This document shows positions 18,528 through 27,037 of a DNA stretch of 64,000 nt, one piece after another. The stretch is from Desulfosporosinus sp. FKB (GTDB lineage Bacteria > Bacillota > Desulfitobacteriia > Desulfitobacteriales > Desulfitobacteriaceae), in assembly GCF_002196705.1 (NCBI RefSeq), contig NZ_NADJ01000031.1, positions 25,146 through 89,145 of the forward strand. The letters run 5' to 3'. The stretch's first letter is position 1. Each line of letters opens with the position of its first letter. Under the pieces are notes generated by a model. It did no database searches, was not told the origin of the DNA, and worked only from the letters and a program-made list of their open reading frames with translations. The position numbers and the translations under genes are program-made.

Positions 18528-19406
18528 ATGTTCTCAGCAATTATACCCGCCAAAAATGAGGAGAAGAGCATTTTGGCAGTTTTAACTACGGTGTTGCGCC
18601 TTCCCGTAGATTATATTATTTTGGTACTCAATGGCTGTACAGATCAGACCCTAGGACTTGCTCGTTCCATTCCTGATTCCCGTATCCATATATTGTTCTT
18701 TTCAGACCCTTTAGGCATTGATATACCTCGAGCGGTAGGAGCCCTTTATGCCCGCTCTTTAGGCGTAGATGGAACCCTTTTTGTCGATGGCGATATGTCC
18801 GGCGATATCTATGAAAACCTGCTTTCTCTCATCACAACAGTAAACTCCGGAGTTGATGTCGCCCTAACAAATTGTTATCCCTATATCACCAATCGTCAAA
18901 AGCTTGCCAATCTTGTTCTGAAATTTCGTGCCAAACTCAATCGCGAACTCGATTTATTTAAAAACCTCGGCCTATCTACCCCAACACACGGACCCCATGC
19001 CCTTTCCAAGCTGGCTTTGTCAAATATCCCTCCTGAGGCTATAGCGATTCCGCCTCTCACCTTATTTTGGGCCAAAAGATTGGATCTCATGATAAAAGTA
19101 GCAACTTCCATTCCTCATCAAAGGCTTCACTCTCCCAGAAAACACCGGGGCCATGCCCGCTTAATTGCCGAAACCATTATCGGCGATTGCCTTATGGGAA
19201 TAACTCTAAGCCAAAATCTTCCTTCGGCCCGTTCACTTGGCAAGCATCAGTTACTTGGTTATCACCCAGAAAGACGTTTCGATCTGCTCCACACTTGGGA
19301 ACAAGCGTTGAAATCCCGGGGCCTATTTTACGAACAACATGTTATTCTTCCCAGGACTCCTGCCTTGGCTTGCAGTTTAATATCCTCAGACGAAACCAAT
19401 GTTTAA
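18528..19406 (+). CDS. Glycosyltransferase family 2-like protein
   Basis: A 292-aa cytoplasmic protein with a GT-A nucleotide-diphospho-sugar transferase fold: N-terminal SAIIPAKNEEKSILAVL (3-19) and a DxD-type metal site DGD at 87-89 (LFVDGDMSGDIYENL). The C-terminal half (about 140-292) is divergent and carries no recognisable acceptor motif or transmembrane helix. It starts with ATG after CCAAAGGAGGAGCAAGG. Lying divergent from yabG and close to other spore-envelope genes suggests, but does not prove, a role in spore or cell-envelope glycans. Sugar donor and acceptor are unknown. Confidence 0.78.
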   Translation: MFSAIIPAKNEEKSILAVLTTVLRLPVDYIILVLNGCTDQTLGLARSIPDSRIHILFFSDPLGIDIPRAVGALYARSLGVDGTLFVDGDMSGDIYENLLSLITTVNSGVDVALTNCYPYITNRQKLANLVLKFRAKLNRELDLFKNLGLSTPTHGPHALSKLALSNIPPEAIAIPPLTLFWAKRLDLMIKVATSIPHQRLHSPRKHRGHARLIAETIIGDCLMGITLSQNLPSARSLGKHQLLGYHPERRFDLLHTWEQALKSRGLFYEQHVILPRTPALACSLISSDETNV

Positions 19407-19416
19407 CCGTGAACCG

Positions 19417-20010
19417 CTAACTTCTTTCTTTGAGATCTATCCCATGTTTTTGAAAGTATTGTAAAATTTTCGCCTTTTCATCGACCCGAACGTGAACCGT
19501 TGGCTGAACCTTACCTTTTTCAATCCCATTCCATTTCATATAAATAGTTTGGTTATATGATTTATTTAAAATTGGATCTCCATATTGTAAGTCAACAACA
19601 ACGTAATGAGGCGTGATATCACTTTGCTGATTATTAGGCTTCTCACTTGGAAGTGTCATTACCAGACTTGACAGAGCATCTTTGGGAATTTCATTGACAA
19701 TAGCCGATTCATCATGATGAATCGGCTCTCCCGCTAAACTTTCCTCAAAAACAATGGTTTCACTTGATAAATTCACCGCCGGATGAACCCCAACATTATT
19801 GAATTTTAATTCTAAATTCAGCTCATTCCCCAGAACTACTTGAGGTGATTCCTTTAAAACAAAGTATGGCCGCGCTGTTTCTTGCTGTACTTTCCAGGCG
19901 GCTACCGTCAAATAAACAGTTATTAAAGCGGTTATCGCCAATACGGTTGTCGCTAGTGTTGCAACAATATTTGACCACTTCATTAACCGGTGGTTGCTTG
20001 CTTTACTCAA
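19417..20010 (-). CDS. Hypothetical membrane-anchored protein
   Basis: A 197-aa protein that I do not recognise. It has one strongly hydrophobic N-terminal segment (about 12-37, VATLATTVLAITALITVYLTV) followed by an extracytoplasmic domain predicted mostly as beta strands (for example YFVLKESPQVVLGNELNLELKF). This is consistent with a type II or signal-anchor protein with an immunoglobulin-like outer domain. It is convergent with the glycosyltransferase, separated by 10 bp, without an obvious terminator between them. The start at 20010 follows AAAGGAGG. No catalytic motif is visible. Confidence 0.7.
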   Translation of the reverse strand: MSKASNHRLMKWSNIVATLATTVLAITALITVYLTVAAWKVQQETARPYFVLKESPQVVLGNELNLELKFNNVGVHPAVNLSSETIVFEESLAGEPIHHDESAIVNEIPKDALSSLVMTLPSEKPNNQQSDITPHYVVVDLQYGDPILNKSYNQTIYMKWNGIEKGKVQPTVHVRVDEKAKILQYFQKHGIDLKERS

Positions 20011-20124
20011 ACCTATCCTCCTTTAATCTAATCCTTATATTAAAACAAAAGATACGCTTCCATAGAATTCGGAAATTTCTCCAATTTTATGCTTGCTTCT
20101 GAAAAGATAGACATCGCTGATCGT

Positions 20125-20164
20125 ACAAAAAAGGAAAGGCCCCTTGATTTAATAGGCCTTTCCT
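20125..20164 (-). terminator. Rho-independent terminator after rsmA
   Basis: Perfect 10-bp stem AGGAAAGGCC (20132-20141) with GGCCTTTCCT (20155-20164) and a 13-nt loop. The minus-strand tail is TTTTTTGT. It ends the rnmV-rsmA transcript. Confidence 0.85.
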
Positions 20165-20203
20165 TGTTAAATATATTTTAAAAACCTTTTTTTACTTCTG
20201 TGG

Positions 20204-21034
20204 TCAACTATCAGTAAATAACTTCGTTATAACCTGAAATTCCTCAATACTTAATGACTCCGCCCGTCGTCCATCTGAGATTCCAGCCTTATTCAATTCT
20301 TTAACTATAACTTCCTTATCCATGGCTAAACCTGCAGAAAGAGAGTTTCCCAGGGTTTTACGGCGCTGGCTGAAAGCAGCTTTTACAACTCGAAAAAACT
20401 TTGTTTTATCGACTTCGAGACCTGGATAAGGACGAAGATCCAACCGAAGTACAGAAGAAGTCACTTTCGGAGACGGCCAAAAATCCCCGGGCATAACATC
20501 CATTACTTTTGTAACCTGAGCCGAAACTTGAACTGCTACGGATAAAACCCCGTAGGTTCTACTCCCCGGGGGGGCAGCTATCCTGTCTGCTACCTCTTTT
20601 TGAACCATGATTGTCATTCCACTCAGAACGTCTTCTTGATCTAAAAAATGCATGATGAGAGGACTTGTAATGTAATAAGGCAAATTACCAACCAAATATC
20701 CCTTTTGATCCCCCCAAAGTTCTTTTAAATTAAGTTCAAGAGCATCCATATGTACAAATTCGATGGGAAGTCCCTGCAGCTCTTTCTTCAATGTATCGAT
20801 TTTCTGGGAGTCTAATTCAACAGCCCACATCTTTTCGACCTTAGGGGCCAAAGCTCGTGTTAAGACACCCAGACCAGGGCCAATTTCCACCAGGGGCACA
20901 TCCTGTCTAAAAGTACTTGCTTTAACAATCCCCTCAATTGCCTGATCGCTGACAAGGAAAACTTGTCCCAGGGATTTATAAGCACGTGAACCACTTCGTA
21001 CTAGGCGTCTGACATATTCAGCAGTGCTCTCCAT
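20204..21034 (-). CDS. rsmA: 16S rRNA (adenine1518-N6/adenine1519-N6)-dimethyltransferase
   Basis: KsgA: dimethylates two adjacent adenines in helix 45 of 16S rRNA during small-subunit maturation. The 276-aa protein shows the SAM-binding loop EIGPGLGVLTRAL and the NLPYYITSP catalytic motif. The start is the ATG at 21034 (MESTAEYVRR): GAGGAGG lies 6 nt upstream, whereas the longer frame starting at 21082 lacks a ribosome site. With this start the gene overlaps the end of rnmV by 17 bp, indicating translational coupling. The rnmV-rsmA pair is conserved in B. subtilis. Confidence 0.97.
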   Translation of the reverse strand: MESTAEYVRRLVRSGSRAYKSLGQVFLVSDQAIEGIVKASTFRQDVPLVEIGPGLGVLTRALAPKVEKMWAVELDSQKIDTLKKELQGLPIEFVHMDALELNLKELWGDQKGYLVGNLPYYITSPLIMHFLDQEDVLSGMTIMVQKEVADRIAAPPGSRTYGVLSVAVQVSAQVTKVMDVMPGDFWPSPKVTSSVLRLDLRPYPGLEVDKTKFFRVVKAAFSQRRKTLGNSLSAGLAMDKEVIVKELNKAGISDGRRAESLSIEEFQVITKLFTDS

Positions 21035-21569
21035 GCCTAACCTCCTCAACTGCCTTAAAAAATAATTCTCGAGATATCCCAAACCGGTTCAAGCGATGAA
21101 GAAATTGTTTAGCATTACTGTCACCTATCCCTAATCGTCTCCCTAAGGCCAAGCGAAAATCACTAGCCCCGCTCGAACCCACAAGGCCTGCCGACCATAA
21201 ATCTTCCATGTTAAATGTCTCAACTGAACTCCCTTGCTCCTGTTGAATATGAGCAAAAGCACGGCGAATTTCCTCGGGACTGGCATTCTCCACCCCAATG
21301 TCTCCCCGCTTCGTCGCAGCCTTTTTGCTAAGATAAGCATGCTTAGCCTGAGGAACATAGCTGCCTATACGCTTGCGAATCTGCTCTCCAACGGTATCCG
21401 GGTCTGTAAAGACAATGACACCTTGGCGAACTGCCATTTCAGCAATATATTCCAGTTTTTTCTTAGTTAGTCCGAAACCTTCAGTCCAAAGAATATCAAC
21501 ATTTCCCAGGGCCAGGCGAACTGCATGGGCGTCATTTTTCCCTTCTACCACTATAAGTTCCTTGATCAC
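21018..21569 (-). CDS. rnmV: Ribonuclease M5 (5S rRNA maturase)
   Basis: Toprim-fold endonuclease that cuts precursor 5S rRNA at both ends, with L18 as cofactor in B. subtilis. The 183-aa protein has the Toprim glutamate in ELIVVEGKNDAHAV (4-17) and the DxD motif in VIVFTDPDTVGEQIRKRI (about 52-69). It begins with GTG at 21569 after GGAGGG. A promoter-like pair (TTGAGT, 17 nt, TAAGAT) lies 31-59 bp upstream. It is coupled to rsmA downstream, so the unit links 5S and 16S rRNA maturation. Confidence 0.96.
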   Translation of the reverse strand: MIKELIVVEGKNDAHAVRLALGNVDILWTEGFGLTKKKLEYIAEMAVRQGVIVFTDPDTVGEQIRKRIGSYVPQAKHAYLSKKAATKRGDIGVENASPEEIRRAFAHIQQEQGSSVETFNMEDLWSAGLVGSSGASDFRLALGRRLGIGDSNAKQFLHRLNRFGISRELFFKAVEEVRHGEHC

Positions 21570-21599
21570 TACAATATTCCCTCCGTTTCCAACTCTTTT

Positions 21600-21628
21600 A
21601 TCTTACCCGAGATTCAGCTAAGACTCAA
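21600..21628 (-). promoter_or_regulatory. Probable sigma-A promoter of rnmV-rsmA
   Basis: Minus-strand -35 TTGAGT (21628-21623), 17-nt spacer and -10 TAAGAT (21605-21600). It lies 31 bp before the rnmV start codon. Match is moderate; no transcript evidence. Confidence 0.5.
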
Positions 21629-21695
21629 ATTTTAGAAACAAAGAAAATCAACCATGGCTTCGGGGACACTCGGCCATCCATAACCAGCGGTTTAC

Positions 21696-21720
21696 CTTAG
21701 GTATTACTCGGAGATTTAGC
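21696..21720 (-). repeat. Copy A of a 25-nt sequence shared with the cwlD upstream region
   Basis: 22 of 25 positions equal those at 23849-23873, in the same orientation. It lies in the 220-bp gap between the GH18 and rnmV genes, upstream of the rnmV promoter. Function unknown. The rest of this gap holds the GH18 terminator and the rnmV promoter. Confidence 0.6.
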
Positions 21721-21732
21721 GATAAAAATGAA

Positions 21733-21757
21733 AAAGAAAAGGGGGTTTACAACCCCC
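21733..21757 (-). terminator. Rho-independent terminator of the GH18 gene
   Basis: A 7-bp stem GGGGGTT (21741-21747) with AACCCCC (21751-21757) and a 3-nt loop, followed on the minus strand by TTTTCTTTTTC. It lies 33 bp after the GH18 stop codon. Confidence 0.85.
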
Positions 21758-21789
21758 TCCAAAAATTTCGATATCTGATTTAACATTTA

Positions 21790-22974
21790 TTACTTAGCTG
21801 TTGATTTATTTGTTCCAAAGGTACTCGAGACAGAGTTCCAAATTGAGGGATCCTCCATTCCAAGCCGCCAAATAGCGACACCGTGCAGCTTGTGTTGTAA
21901 TGTATACTTCATCTTTGTTTTTAAACTTGCTGCATTTTCAAAAAACACTTCGTGTCGGACTCCATTTGCCGTATAGGTAAACTGTGGAACTTTAGCACTG
22001 GGATCTGTTAAAATTTGAACACCATGTTTTTGGGCTCGTGCGATAGCCTGAGCATAGGATAAATAATCCGGCATCACTGGCTTGTTTGATCCCCAGTCGT
22101 AAGCATACACGGGAAGCCCCATAACAATCTTATTACTTGGTATCTTTCCAACTGCAAAGGTAATAACACGATCAACCCAACCCTGTGAAGCAATAGGTCC
22201 TTGTGTTGTTCCCATACCATGTTCATCATAGGTCATGAGAATAACTTGATCGGCTGCCTTACCAATTGCTGCGTAATCATAGGCACCTGACCACAAATCA
22301 GAGGGATAATCCACAAATTTTGCAGGAATAGAGATATTGAGAACTTTATCTTTGGCTTTCAATGCTTTGCCTAATTGCGCGACAAATGCTGAAAAGTTGT
22401 TGCGGTCACCGGGTGGTGTTTTTTCAATATCCACAGATATTCCATCCCAGTTATCCTTCATTGCAAGATTGACCAAATTTGTAATAAAATTGGAACGTGC
22501 TCCGGCATTTGCTAAAACACGATGCGCTAAATTGGCATCAAATCCTACACTTCCGCTCATATTCATGTTATGAACCAAGGCATAGACTTTGGAACCATTT
22601 TTTTTCGCCGTGTTTTTGGCACTCATATCAACGTTTCCTGCTGGAATTACTTTTCCCGAACCATCAAAGGAATACCAGAAAAAGGCAACTTCATCAAGCA
22701 TCTTTCCGTTTTTAGTCATGGATGCCTTTGAACCGGGAGTCGGCCCTTCCGGGTCCGTGTAAAATCCCATAACAACTCGTTTGTCTGATCCCAAAACAGA
22801 ATCCCGAGTGGCTCCAGCCTCAGCTTTCGGGGGTTGTGTACTCTTTGAAGTTTGCTGTTGTTGATTTGATGGCGTGTTAGGAGTCGGTACATTCGAACAT
22901 CCTGTTAAGGCAAGTCCCAGAATCAAGGTACTGCTCATCATAAAAGTCAGAAACCGTTTCATGCTGCGCTTCAA
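21790..22974 (-). CDS. Glycoside hydrolase family 18 lipoprotein
   Basis: A 394-aa exported lipoprotein. The signal peptide ends in LALTGC, giving a lipid-anchored Cys at about residue 26, followed by a Ser/Pro/Gln-rich linker (about 27-55). The remainder is a GH18 TIM barrel related to spore cortex-lytic SleL/YaaH enzymes, with the active-site motif DGISVDIEK (around 175) providing the catalytic Glu, and the later LMTYDEHGMG and YAYDWG motifs. No LysM domains are present, unlike SleL. It follows cwlD by 98 bp. A -10-like CATACATAA upstream resembles sigma-E/sigma-K promoters, so expression in the mother cell is plausible. N-acetylglucosaminidase activity on wall or spore cortex is inferred. 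Confidence 0.87.
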   Translation of the reverse strand: MKRSMKRFLTFMMSSTLILGLALTGCSNVPTPNTPSNQQQQTSKSTQPPKAEAGATRDSVLGSDKRVVMGFYTDPEGPTPGSKASMTKNGKMLDEVAFFWYSFDGSGKVIPAGNVDMSAKNTAKKNGSKVYALVHNMNMSGSVGFDANLAHRVLANAGARSNFITNLVNLAMKDNWDGISVDIEKTPPGDRNNFSAFVAQLGKALKAKDKVLNISIPAKFVDYPSDLWSGAYDYAAIGKAADQVILMTYDEHGMGTTQGPIASQGWVDRVITFAVGKIPSNKIVMGLPVYAYDWGSNKPVMPDYLSYAQAIARAQKHGVQILTDPSAKVPQFTYTANGVRHEVFFENAASLKTKMKYTLQHKLHGVAIWRLGMEDPSIWNSVSSTFGTNKSTAK

Positions 22975-23027
22975 CTCCTTCGAATAGATTCGGTTACTGA
23001 CTTTATTCTCCCCGCTTCAAACAACGT

Positions 23028-23057
23028 TATGTATGATAGTGCCAAGAGTATAATTTA
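23028..23057 (-). promoter_or_regulatory. Possible mother-cell (sigma-E/K-like) promoter of the GH18 gene
   Basis: On the minus strand a CATACATAA -10-like element (23036-23028) lies 54 bp before the start, with AAATTAT about 14 nt upstream of it. The -10 resembles the sigma-E consensus; the -35 is weak. Confidence 0.35.
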
Positions 23058-23072
23058 TCCTATATTTATTAA

Positions 23073-23780
23073 TTATGGTATTTCGAAATAACGGGCAATT
23101 CCCTTTGCAACTGCTCTGGATAATTGTTCTTGATACCATGATTGCTGAAGCTTTTCTTGTTCCTTAGAGCTGGATAAATACCCTACTTCTACAATAACTG
23201 CCGGCATTGTTGTATTATTGATGACATAAAAATCTCCCGGTTTAGCAATTCTTCGATTCATTGCTGGTATTTTTATCAGTTCTTGTTGAATTAATTCAGC
23301 TAATTCTTTACCTGATTTTGATTTATAATGATAAAATGTCTCAGCTCCGGAATTCTGTCCTTGAGGTGTAGCATTGACATGAAGGCTGACAAACACATCA
23401 GCTTTTGCTTGACTGGCCATTGCTATGCGGCGGTTAAGATCAATTTGTTTTTTCGTAATTTTTCCTTTAACTCCGGCAGGCACATAGTCGATATCTTCCT
23501 CTCTCGTTAAAAAAACCTCAATACCGGAGGGGCTAAGCATTTCCTTAACTTTTTGAGCAATTTGCAGGTTGATCGATTTTTCATAAACGCCCTGAGATGA
23601 AATTGCTCCCGGATCATACCCACCATGCCCTGGATCGAGCATTACCGTATAATGTTCTTCGAAATGACTAACGACTGCTGTGGAACCCTGCCAAAGTACT
23701 GAAAAAATTAACAAACTCATAACCCCGAGAACAAAACCAATTGCCATTTTCTTTCCCGGCACTCCCAAAAGCAGACGCAT
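23073..23780 (-). CDS. cwlD: N-acetylmuramoyl-L-alanine amidase CwlD
   Basis: Zinc amidase that, in spore formers, removes stem peptides so that muramic-delta-lactam can form in the spore cortex. The 235-aa protein has an N-terminal membrane or signal segment (about 12-30) and an Amidase_3 domain with zinc ligands in DPGHGGYDPGA (49-59), the Glu in YEKSINLQ, the His in VSLHVNA and the catalytic Glu in VIVEVGYLSSSKEQ. This length and single-domain layout fit CwlD. In B. subtilis cwlD is elsewhere in the chromosome; here it stands between the GH18 gene and the 3D-domain genes, a grouping of wall-modifying enzymes. Confidence 0.92.
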   Translation of the reverse strand: MRLLLGVPGKKMAIGFVLGVMSLLIFSVLWQGSTAVVSHFEEHYTVMLDPGHGGYDPGAISSQGVYEKSINLQIAQKVKEMLSPSGIEVFLTREEDIDYVPAGVKGKITKKQIDLNRRIAMASQAKADVFVSLHVNATPQGQNSGAETFYHYKSKSGKELAELIQQELIKIPAMNRRIAKPGDFYVINNTTMPAVIVEVGYLSSSKEQEKLQQSWYQEQLSRAVAKGIARYFEIP

Positions 23781-23848
23781 TTAAATTCCCCCGTTTCTTA
23801 GGTTACCCTAAAGACTATGACTTTAAGTTAAAAGTTATAACTTCTCAT

Positions 23849-23873
23849 CTTAGGTATTATCCGGAGGTTTAGC
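23849..23873 (-). repeat. Copy B of the 25-nt sequence, upstream of cwlD
   Basis: Matches the segment at 21696-21720 at 22 of 25 positions in the same orientation. It lies 69 bp before the cwlD start, in a 221-bp gap that otherwise holds the terminator of the upstream G5/3D gene. No other copy was noticed in the window. Confidence 0.6.
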
Positions 23874-23904
23874 ACCAAAAGGTCCGGTGGACATTTTTGA
23901 TAGT

Positions 23905-23939
23905 AAAGAGAAAAGCCCCTGAATAAACTTTTCAGGAGC
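23905..23939 (-). terminator. Rho-independent terminator of the G5/3D-domain gene
   Basis: A 9-bp stem with one G-U pair (23915-23923 with 23931-23939) and a 7-nt loop. The minus-strand tail is TTTTCTCTTT. Confidence 0.85.
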
Positions 23940-24001
23940 CTATTGGGAACATAATATTAATTTGATTTTCATCAAACTTCCTACGCAAAAATTCTTCAAG
24001 A

Positions 24002-25174
24002 TTACTGAAGGTAAACTAAAACATAACGAACACCCCAAGACATTGCCGCCGCTTCAGAATCCATATAGAGATCAATTCTATTGCCTTGTATAAGGCCTCC
24101 TGTGTCCAAAGCACGTGCACTCCCATAACCATCTACATAAACTTTCGAGCCTAAAGGAATAACCCTCGGATCAACAGCGACTACTCCCCATTGAACCGGC
24201 GCTCCAGTTTTCGTGATACCGCCAGGAATACAGTAAGCCGTTGCTCTCATGATATAGGCCCTTTTAAAATTAATCGTCTGCCCGCCGCGAGAAACAGATG
24301 TTTGTGCTCCCCGGGAAACCAGTTCATTGATAGGAGCGGCAACCACACGCTGCCCAAGAATTTGCCGATCGACTTCTTTTCCATCTTCGAGGGTTAAACG
24401 TATGGTCTGTTCCTGAATACCGTTAGAACCGCAGCTAATAACTTTATCAGGCAATCCAACGGGATAATCCCCTGGCTGAGTTACCATCTGATAAGGAATC
24501 TCACTTTTCTGAGTTTCCACCTTTTCAGCCACTCTTACTACCTTAACCTTTTCATTAGCCGTCAATAAGTGGTTAAGCGCGAGAGAAACCTTATCCTTTG
24601 CTCCTAAAACAATATTCAACTTCTTCAAGGCCTCAGCTACTGTGCGGGGAGCCAAATACGTATTGATTGTCTTCCCATCCGCTTGCACAACAACCGGAAC
24701 AGCCCTTCGCACTTTAATATCCATTTGCTCTTTAAGATCTTCAGAACGTGGTTCGTTAACTTCATCAACGTCTTTAATTTGTAAGCCATAGCGTTCTGAC
24801 AAATCATTAATTGCCTCACCGACAGTCTTGGCTGTAGTCCTCGCTGACAAAGTCTGTTTATCTACCGTCAGGTGAATCGGTATGCTTCTTGTAACAACGA
24901 CTCTCATACCTTTAGTAATTCTTGAATTTCGAGGAGGATCCACAACATCCTCAGGATTAAACTCTAAGTTGGAATGCGCAAGAGCTTGCCCGACAGTATT
25001 AAAAATCGTTGTTACAGGTATAACTTTGTCATCAACTTCAATATTAATTGTTTTCATATTGAAGGCCAGAATTCCGCAGGCAATCAGGAAAAAAATCACG
25101 AGGGCAACTGCAGCTTTACCTAAGCGACCTCTGCGAACTAACGCCAAAACCGTAGTTCGAGAATTCTGAAACAT
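24002..25174 (-). CDS. yabE: YabE/RpfB-like cell wall protein with DUF348, G5 and 3D domains
   Basis: A 390-aa exported wall-active protein. Layout: cytoplasmic start, one transmembrane/signal segment (about 22-42), three ubiquitin-like DUF348 repeats (about 45-200, each with a TVGEA or TVAEA motif), a G5 domain (about 205-285) and a C-terminal 3D domain (about 300-390) with the three conserved Asp motifs VAVDPRVIPLG, ALDTGG and GNRIDLYM. 3D domains share the MltA/lytic transglycosylase fold. The start at 25174 has GGAGGG seven nucleotides upstream; the longer frame has none. The position between metG-tatD and rnmV equals yabE in B. subtilis. Likely function: peptidoglycan remodelling. Confidence 0.93.
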   Translation of the reverse strand: MFQNSRTTVLALVRRGRLGKAAVALVIFFLIACGILAFNMKTINIEVDDKVIPVTTIFNTVGQALAHSNLEFNPEDVVDPPRNSRITKGMRVVVTRSIPIHLTVDKQTLSARTTAKTVGEAINDLSERYGLQIKDVDEVNEPRSEDLKEQMDIKVRRAVPVVVQADGKTINTYLAPRTVAEALKKLNIVLGAKDKVSLALNHLLTANEKVKVVRVAEKVETQKSEIPYQMVTQPGDYPVGLPDKVISCGSNGIQEQTIRLTLEDGKEVDRQILGQRVVAAPINELVSRGAQTSVSRGGQTINFKRAYIMRATAYCIPGGITKTGAPVQWGVVAVDPRVIPLGSKVYVDGYGSARALDTGGLIQGNRIDLYMDSEAAAMSWGVRYVLVYLQ

Positions 25175-25253
25175 TGAATCCCTCCAAAACCCATAGCAAT
25201 CAACCAACTTCATTTTAATTGATAAGTAGTTGGTTGTCAAAAACTTTTTTCCA

Positions 25254-26195
25254 TTATATGGATTTTAGAATGTGAATGAGAACAGGCTTTCTTCCCCAAT
25301 CCAAGCATTGTCTAAGGTTTGTAAAAAACAAATCGATCCTGTTACCTTTGATATCTCCGCCCGTATCAGCTGCTATAGCATACCCATACCCTTCTACATA
25401 TACTTTACTTCCCATAGCGATGACTCTGGGGTCTACGGCTATGATGCCTTGTCTGGGCGTTAATCCCGTTGCCGTTTTGTTGCCTGTATAAGTATAGGCA
25501 GTTGACTCCATTGTTAACGTTTTACTAATATTCAATTTGTCAATTTCAAAGTGCTCTCCGACAACCGGCTTTGAGTTCTGAATTACAACTTTTTTCTTAG
25601 GTCCCTTTAATTCAAAGGAAAATTGTATTTGTTGATTCAATGGTTGTCCATCTACCTTATAGGTCTTAACCACCTGTCTTAAAACACCAGTTTCCCCGTC
25701 TTCCTGAACCTTGCTCATTCCGGGAAGAAGCTGATCTGATTCTATAACCTTCGTAGCATAGGGGATTTCTTTGTCGACAACTTGAATATCGCTTGTCATC
25801 ATACTTCCTGAACCCTTAAGAGAATTACCCGCCTTGTCTTCACTTAAAAGTTCCTCTTGGGACTCCCCCCCCTTTACAACTTCCAGGCTGCTTCGCTCTA
25901 AAATGGGCGATTTTGAATTACTGCCGCCTAAGGCTGGAGCTCCACGACTGATATTTCCGACACGTAGTAATTTCCTGCGTGAGTCTAAAAGACCTATCTC
26001 AAGTTTGGGTTTTTGAATCGTCTGTGGTTGTTTTACTTGTTGATAAGGAACAGACATGGTCTGGGGTATATCTGGAGCTTTCAGTGCTGAATATCTTGTA
26101 CCAGCCGCAAACACTGCTAAACCGCCCAGATACGAACCCCAAGTCTTGGTTGCCCGCCAATAATCGGAATACGTGGTGATCGGTAGCGAATACAT
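25254..26195 (-). CDS. Second G5/3D-domain cell wall protein
   Basis: A 313-aa paralogue of the preceding protein, with a C-terminal 3D domain (about 232-313: IIAVDPRVIAMGSKVYVEGY, AADTGGDIKGNRIDL) and a single G5 domain (about 140-205, VVDKEIPYATKVIESDQLLPG). The N-terminal 130 residues lack DUF348 repeats and are Ser/Pro/Gln-rich; a hydrophobic stretch at about 21-33 may anchor or export it, but the signal is weak. It lies 79 bp upstream of yabE in the same direction, so the two may be transcribed together. The tandem arrangement suggests duplication of the 3D module. Confidence 0.85.
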   Translation of the reverse strand: MYSLPITTYSDYWRATKTWGSYLGGLAVFAAGTRYSALKAPDIPQTMSVPYQQVKQPQTIQKPKLEIGLLDSRRKLLRVGNISRGAPALGGSNSKSPILERSSLEVVKGGESQEELLSEDKAGNSLKGSGSMMTSDIQVVDKEIPYATKVIESDQLLPGMSKVQEDGETGVLRQVVKTYKVDGQPLNQQIQFSFELKGPKKKVVIQNSKPVVGEHFEIDKLNISKTLTMESTAYTYTGNKTATGLTPRQGIIAVDPRVIAMGSKVYVEGYGYAIAADTGGDIKGNRIDLFFTNLRQCLDWGRKPVLIHILKSI

Positions 26196-26232
26196 CCTAT
26201 CCCTCCTTAATCAGAAGGTATGAAGCAAATTC

Positions 26233-26260
26233 AAAAAAAAGAACCTTCTCCTGAAGGTCC
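26233..26260 (-). terminator. Rho-independent terminator after tatD
   Basis: An 8-bp stem GAACCTTC (26241-26248) with GAAGGTCC (26253-26260, one G-U pair) and a 4-nt loop. The minus-strand tail has eight T. It ends metG-tatD. Confidence 0.88.
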
Positions 26261-26272
26261 TTTTTAACAAGC

Positions 26273-27037
26273 CTAAACAAGCTTAAATATTGTTTCTGCA
26301 TTATGCATTGTCTGTAGAGCCATTTCTTCAATGCTCAGTTCCTTGATTTCAGCGAGTTTCCTGACAACCTCTCTTACATAAGCAGGTTCGTTGCGTTTAC
26401 CTCTGCGCGGTTCCGGGGTTAAATAGGGAGAATCTGTCTCAGCAAGAATACGGTCGATGGGGGCATTTCTGGCCACCTCAACGGTATGGCGGGCATTTTT
26501 AAAGGTTAAAGGCCCGGCAAAAGAAAGATAGAACCCAAGCTTTAAAAGAACCTTCGCCATTTCCCAGGATCCTGAATAGCAGTGCAAGACACCTCCATGT
26601 TTCGGCGGGTGAGCTTTGACAATTTCCAAAACATCCTGATGGGCGTCCCGATCATGAATTACAATCGGCAGGCCAGCCTTGTTGGCCAATTCAATCTGTT
26701 GAATAAAAACCTCTTGTTGAATAGCTCGAGGAGATAAATCCCGATAATAATCAAGGCCAATTTCCCCCCAGGCCAAAACCTTGGGATGTTGAGCCAAAGC
26801 CTGGAGTTGAACCATAACGTCATCGCTGAACTCTTCTGCATTATGAGGATGGATACCAATAGCTGCATAAATGAAATCGTAATCCTGGGCAAGCTGCACT
26901 GACCTTAATGAAGAAGGAAGGTCATAGCCAACATTCGTAACTCGAGAAATTCCCGAAGACTTAATTCTTTCTAAGACATCTTGAAAATCTTCTTGATATA
27001 CCTCGTCATCAAGATGCGCATGCGTATCCCAAATCAT
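26273..27037 (-). CDS. tatD: TatD family metal-dependent hydrolase
   Basis: Amidohydrolase-fold nuclease of 254 aa with the metal-ligand motifs DTHAHLDD (3-10), GEIGLDYYRD (about 91-100), the His in IVIHDRDA, HCYSG and the Asp in AETDSPYLTPEP. TatD proteins have 3'-5' exonuclease or DNase activity and are linked to DNA quality control. The start codon overlaps the metG stop by 4 bp, the same pairing as metS-yabD in B. subtilis. Confidence 0.95.
   Translation of the reverse strand: MIWDTHAHLDDEVYQEDFQDVLERIKSSGISRVTNVGYDLPSSLRSVQLAQDYDFIYAAIGIHPHNAEEFSDDVMVQLQALAQHPKVLAWGEIGLDYYRDLSPRAIQQEVFIQQIELANKAGLPIVIHDRDAHQDVLEIVKAHPPKHGGVLHCYSGSWEMAKVLLKLGFYLSFAGPLTFKNARHTVEVARNAPIDRILAETDSPYLTPEPRRGKRNEPAYVREVVRKLAEIKELSIEEMALQTMHNAETIFKLV

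Noticed and set aside
21640..21720. c-di-AMP (ydaO) or c-di-GMP riboswitch upstream of rnmV
   Set aside because: Gene context near wall hydrolases suggested it, but the conserved core sequences of these classes are not found; only the unassigned 25-nt motif remains.
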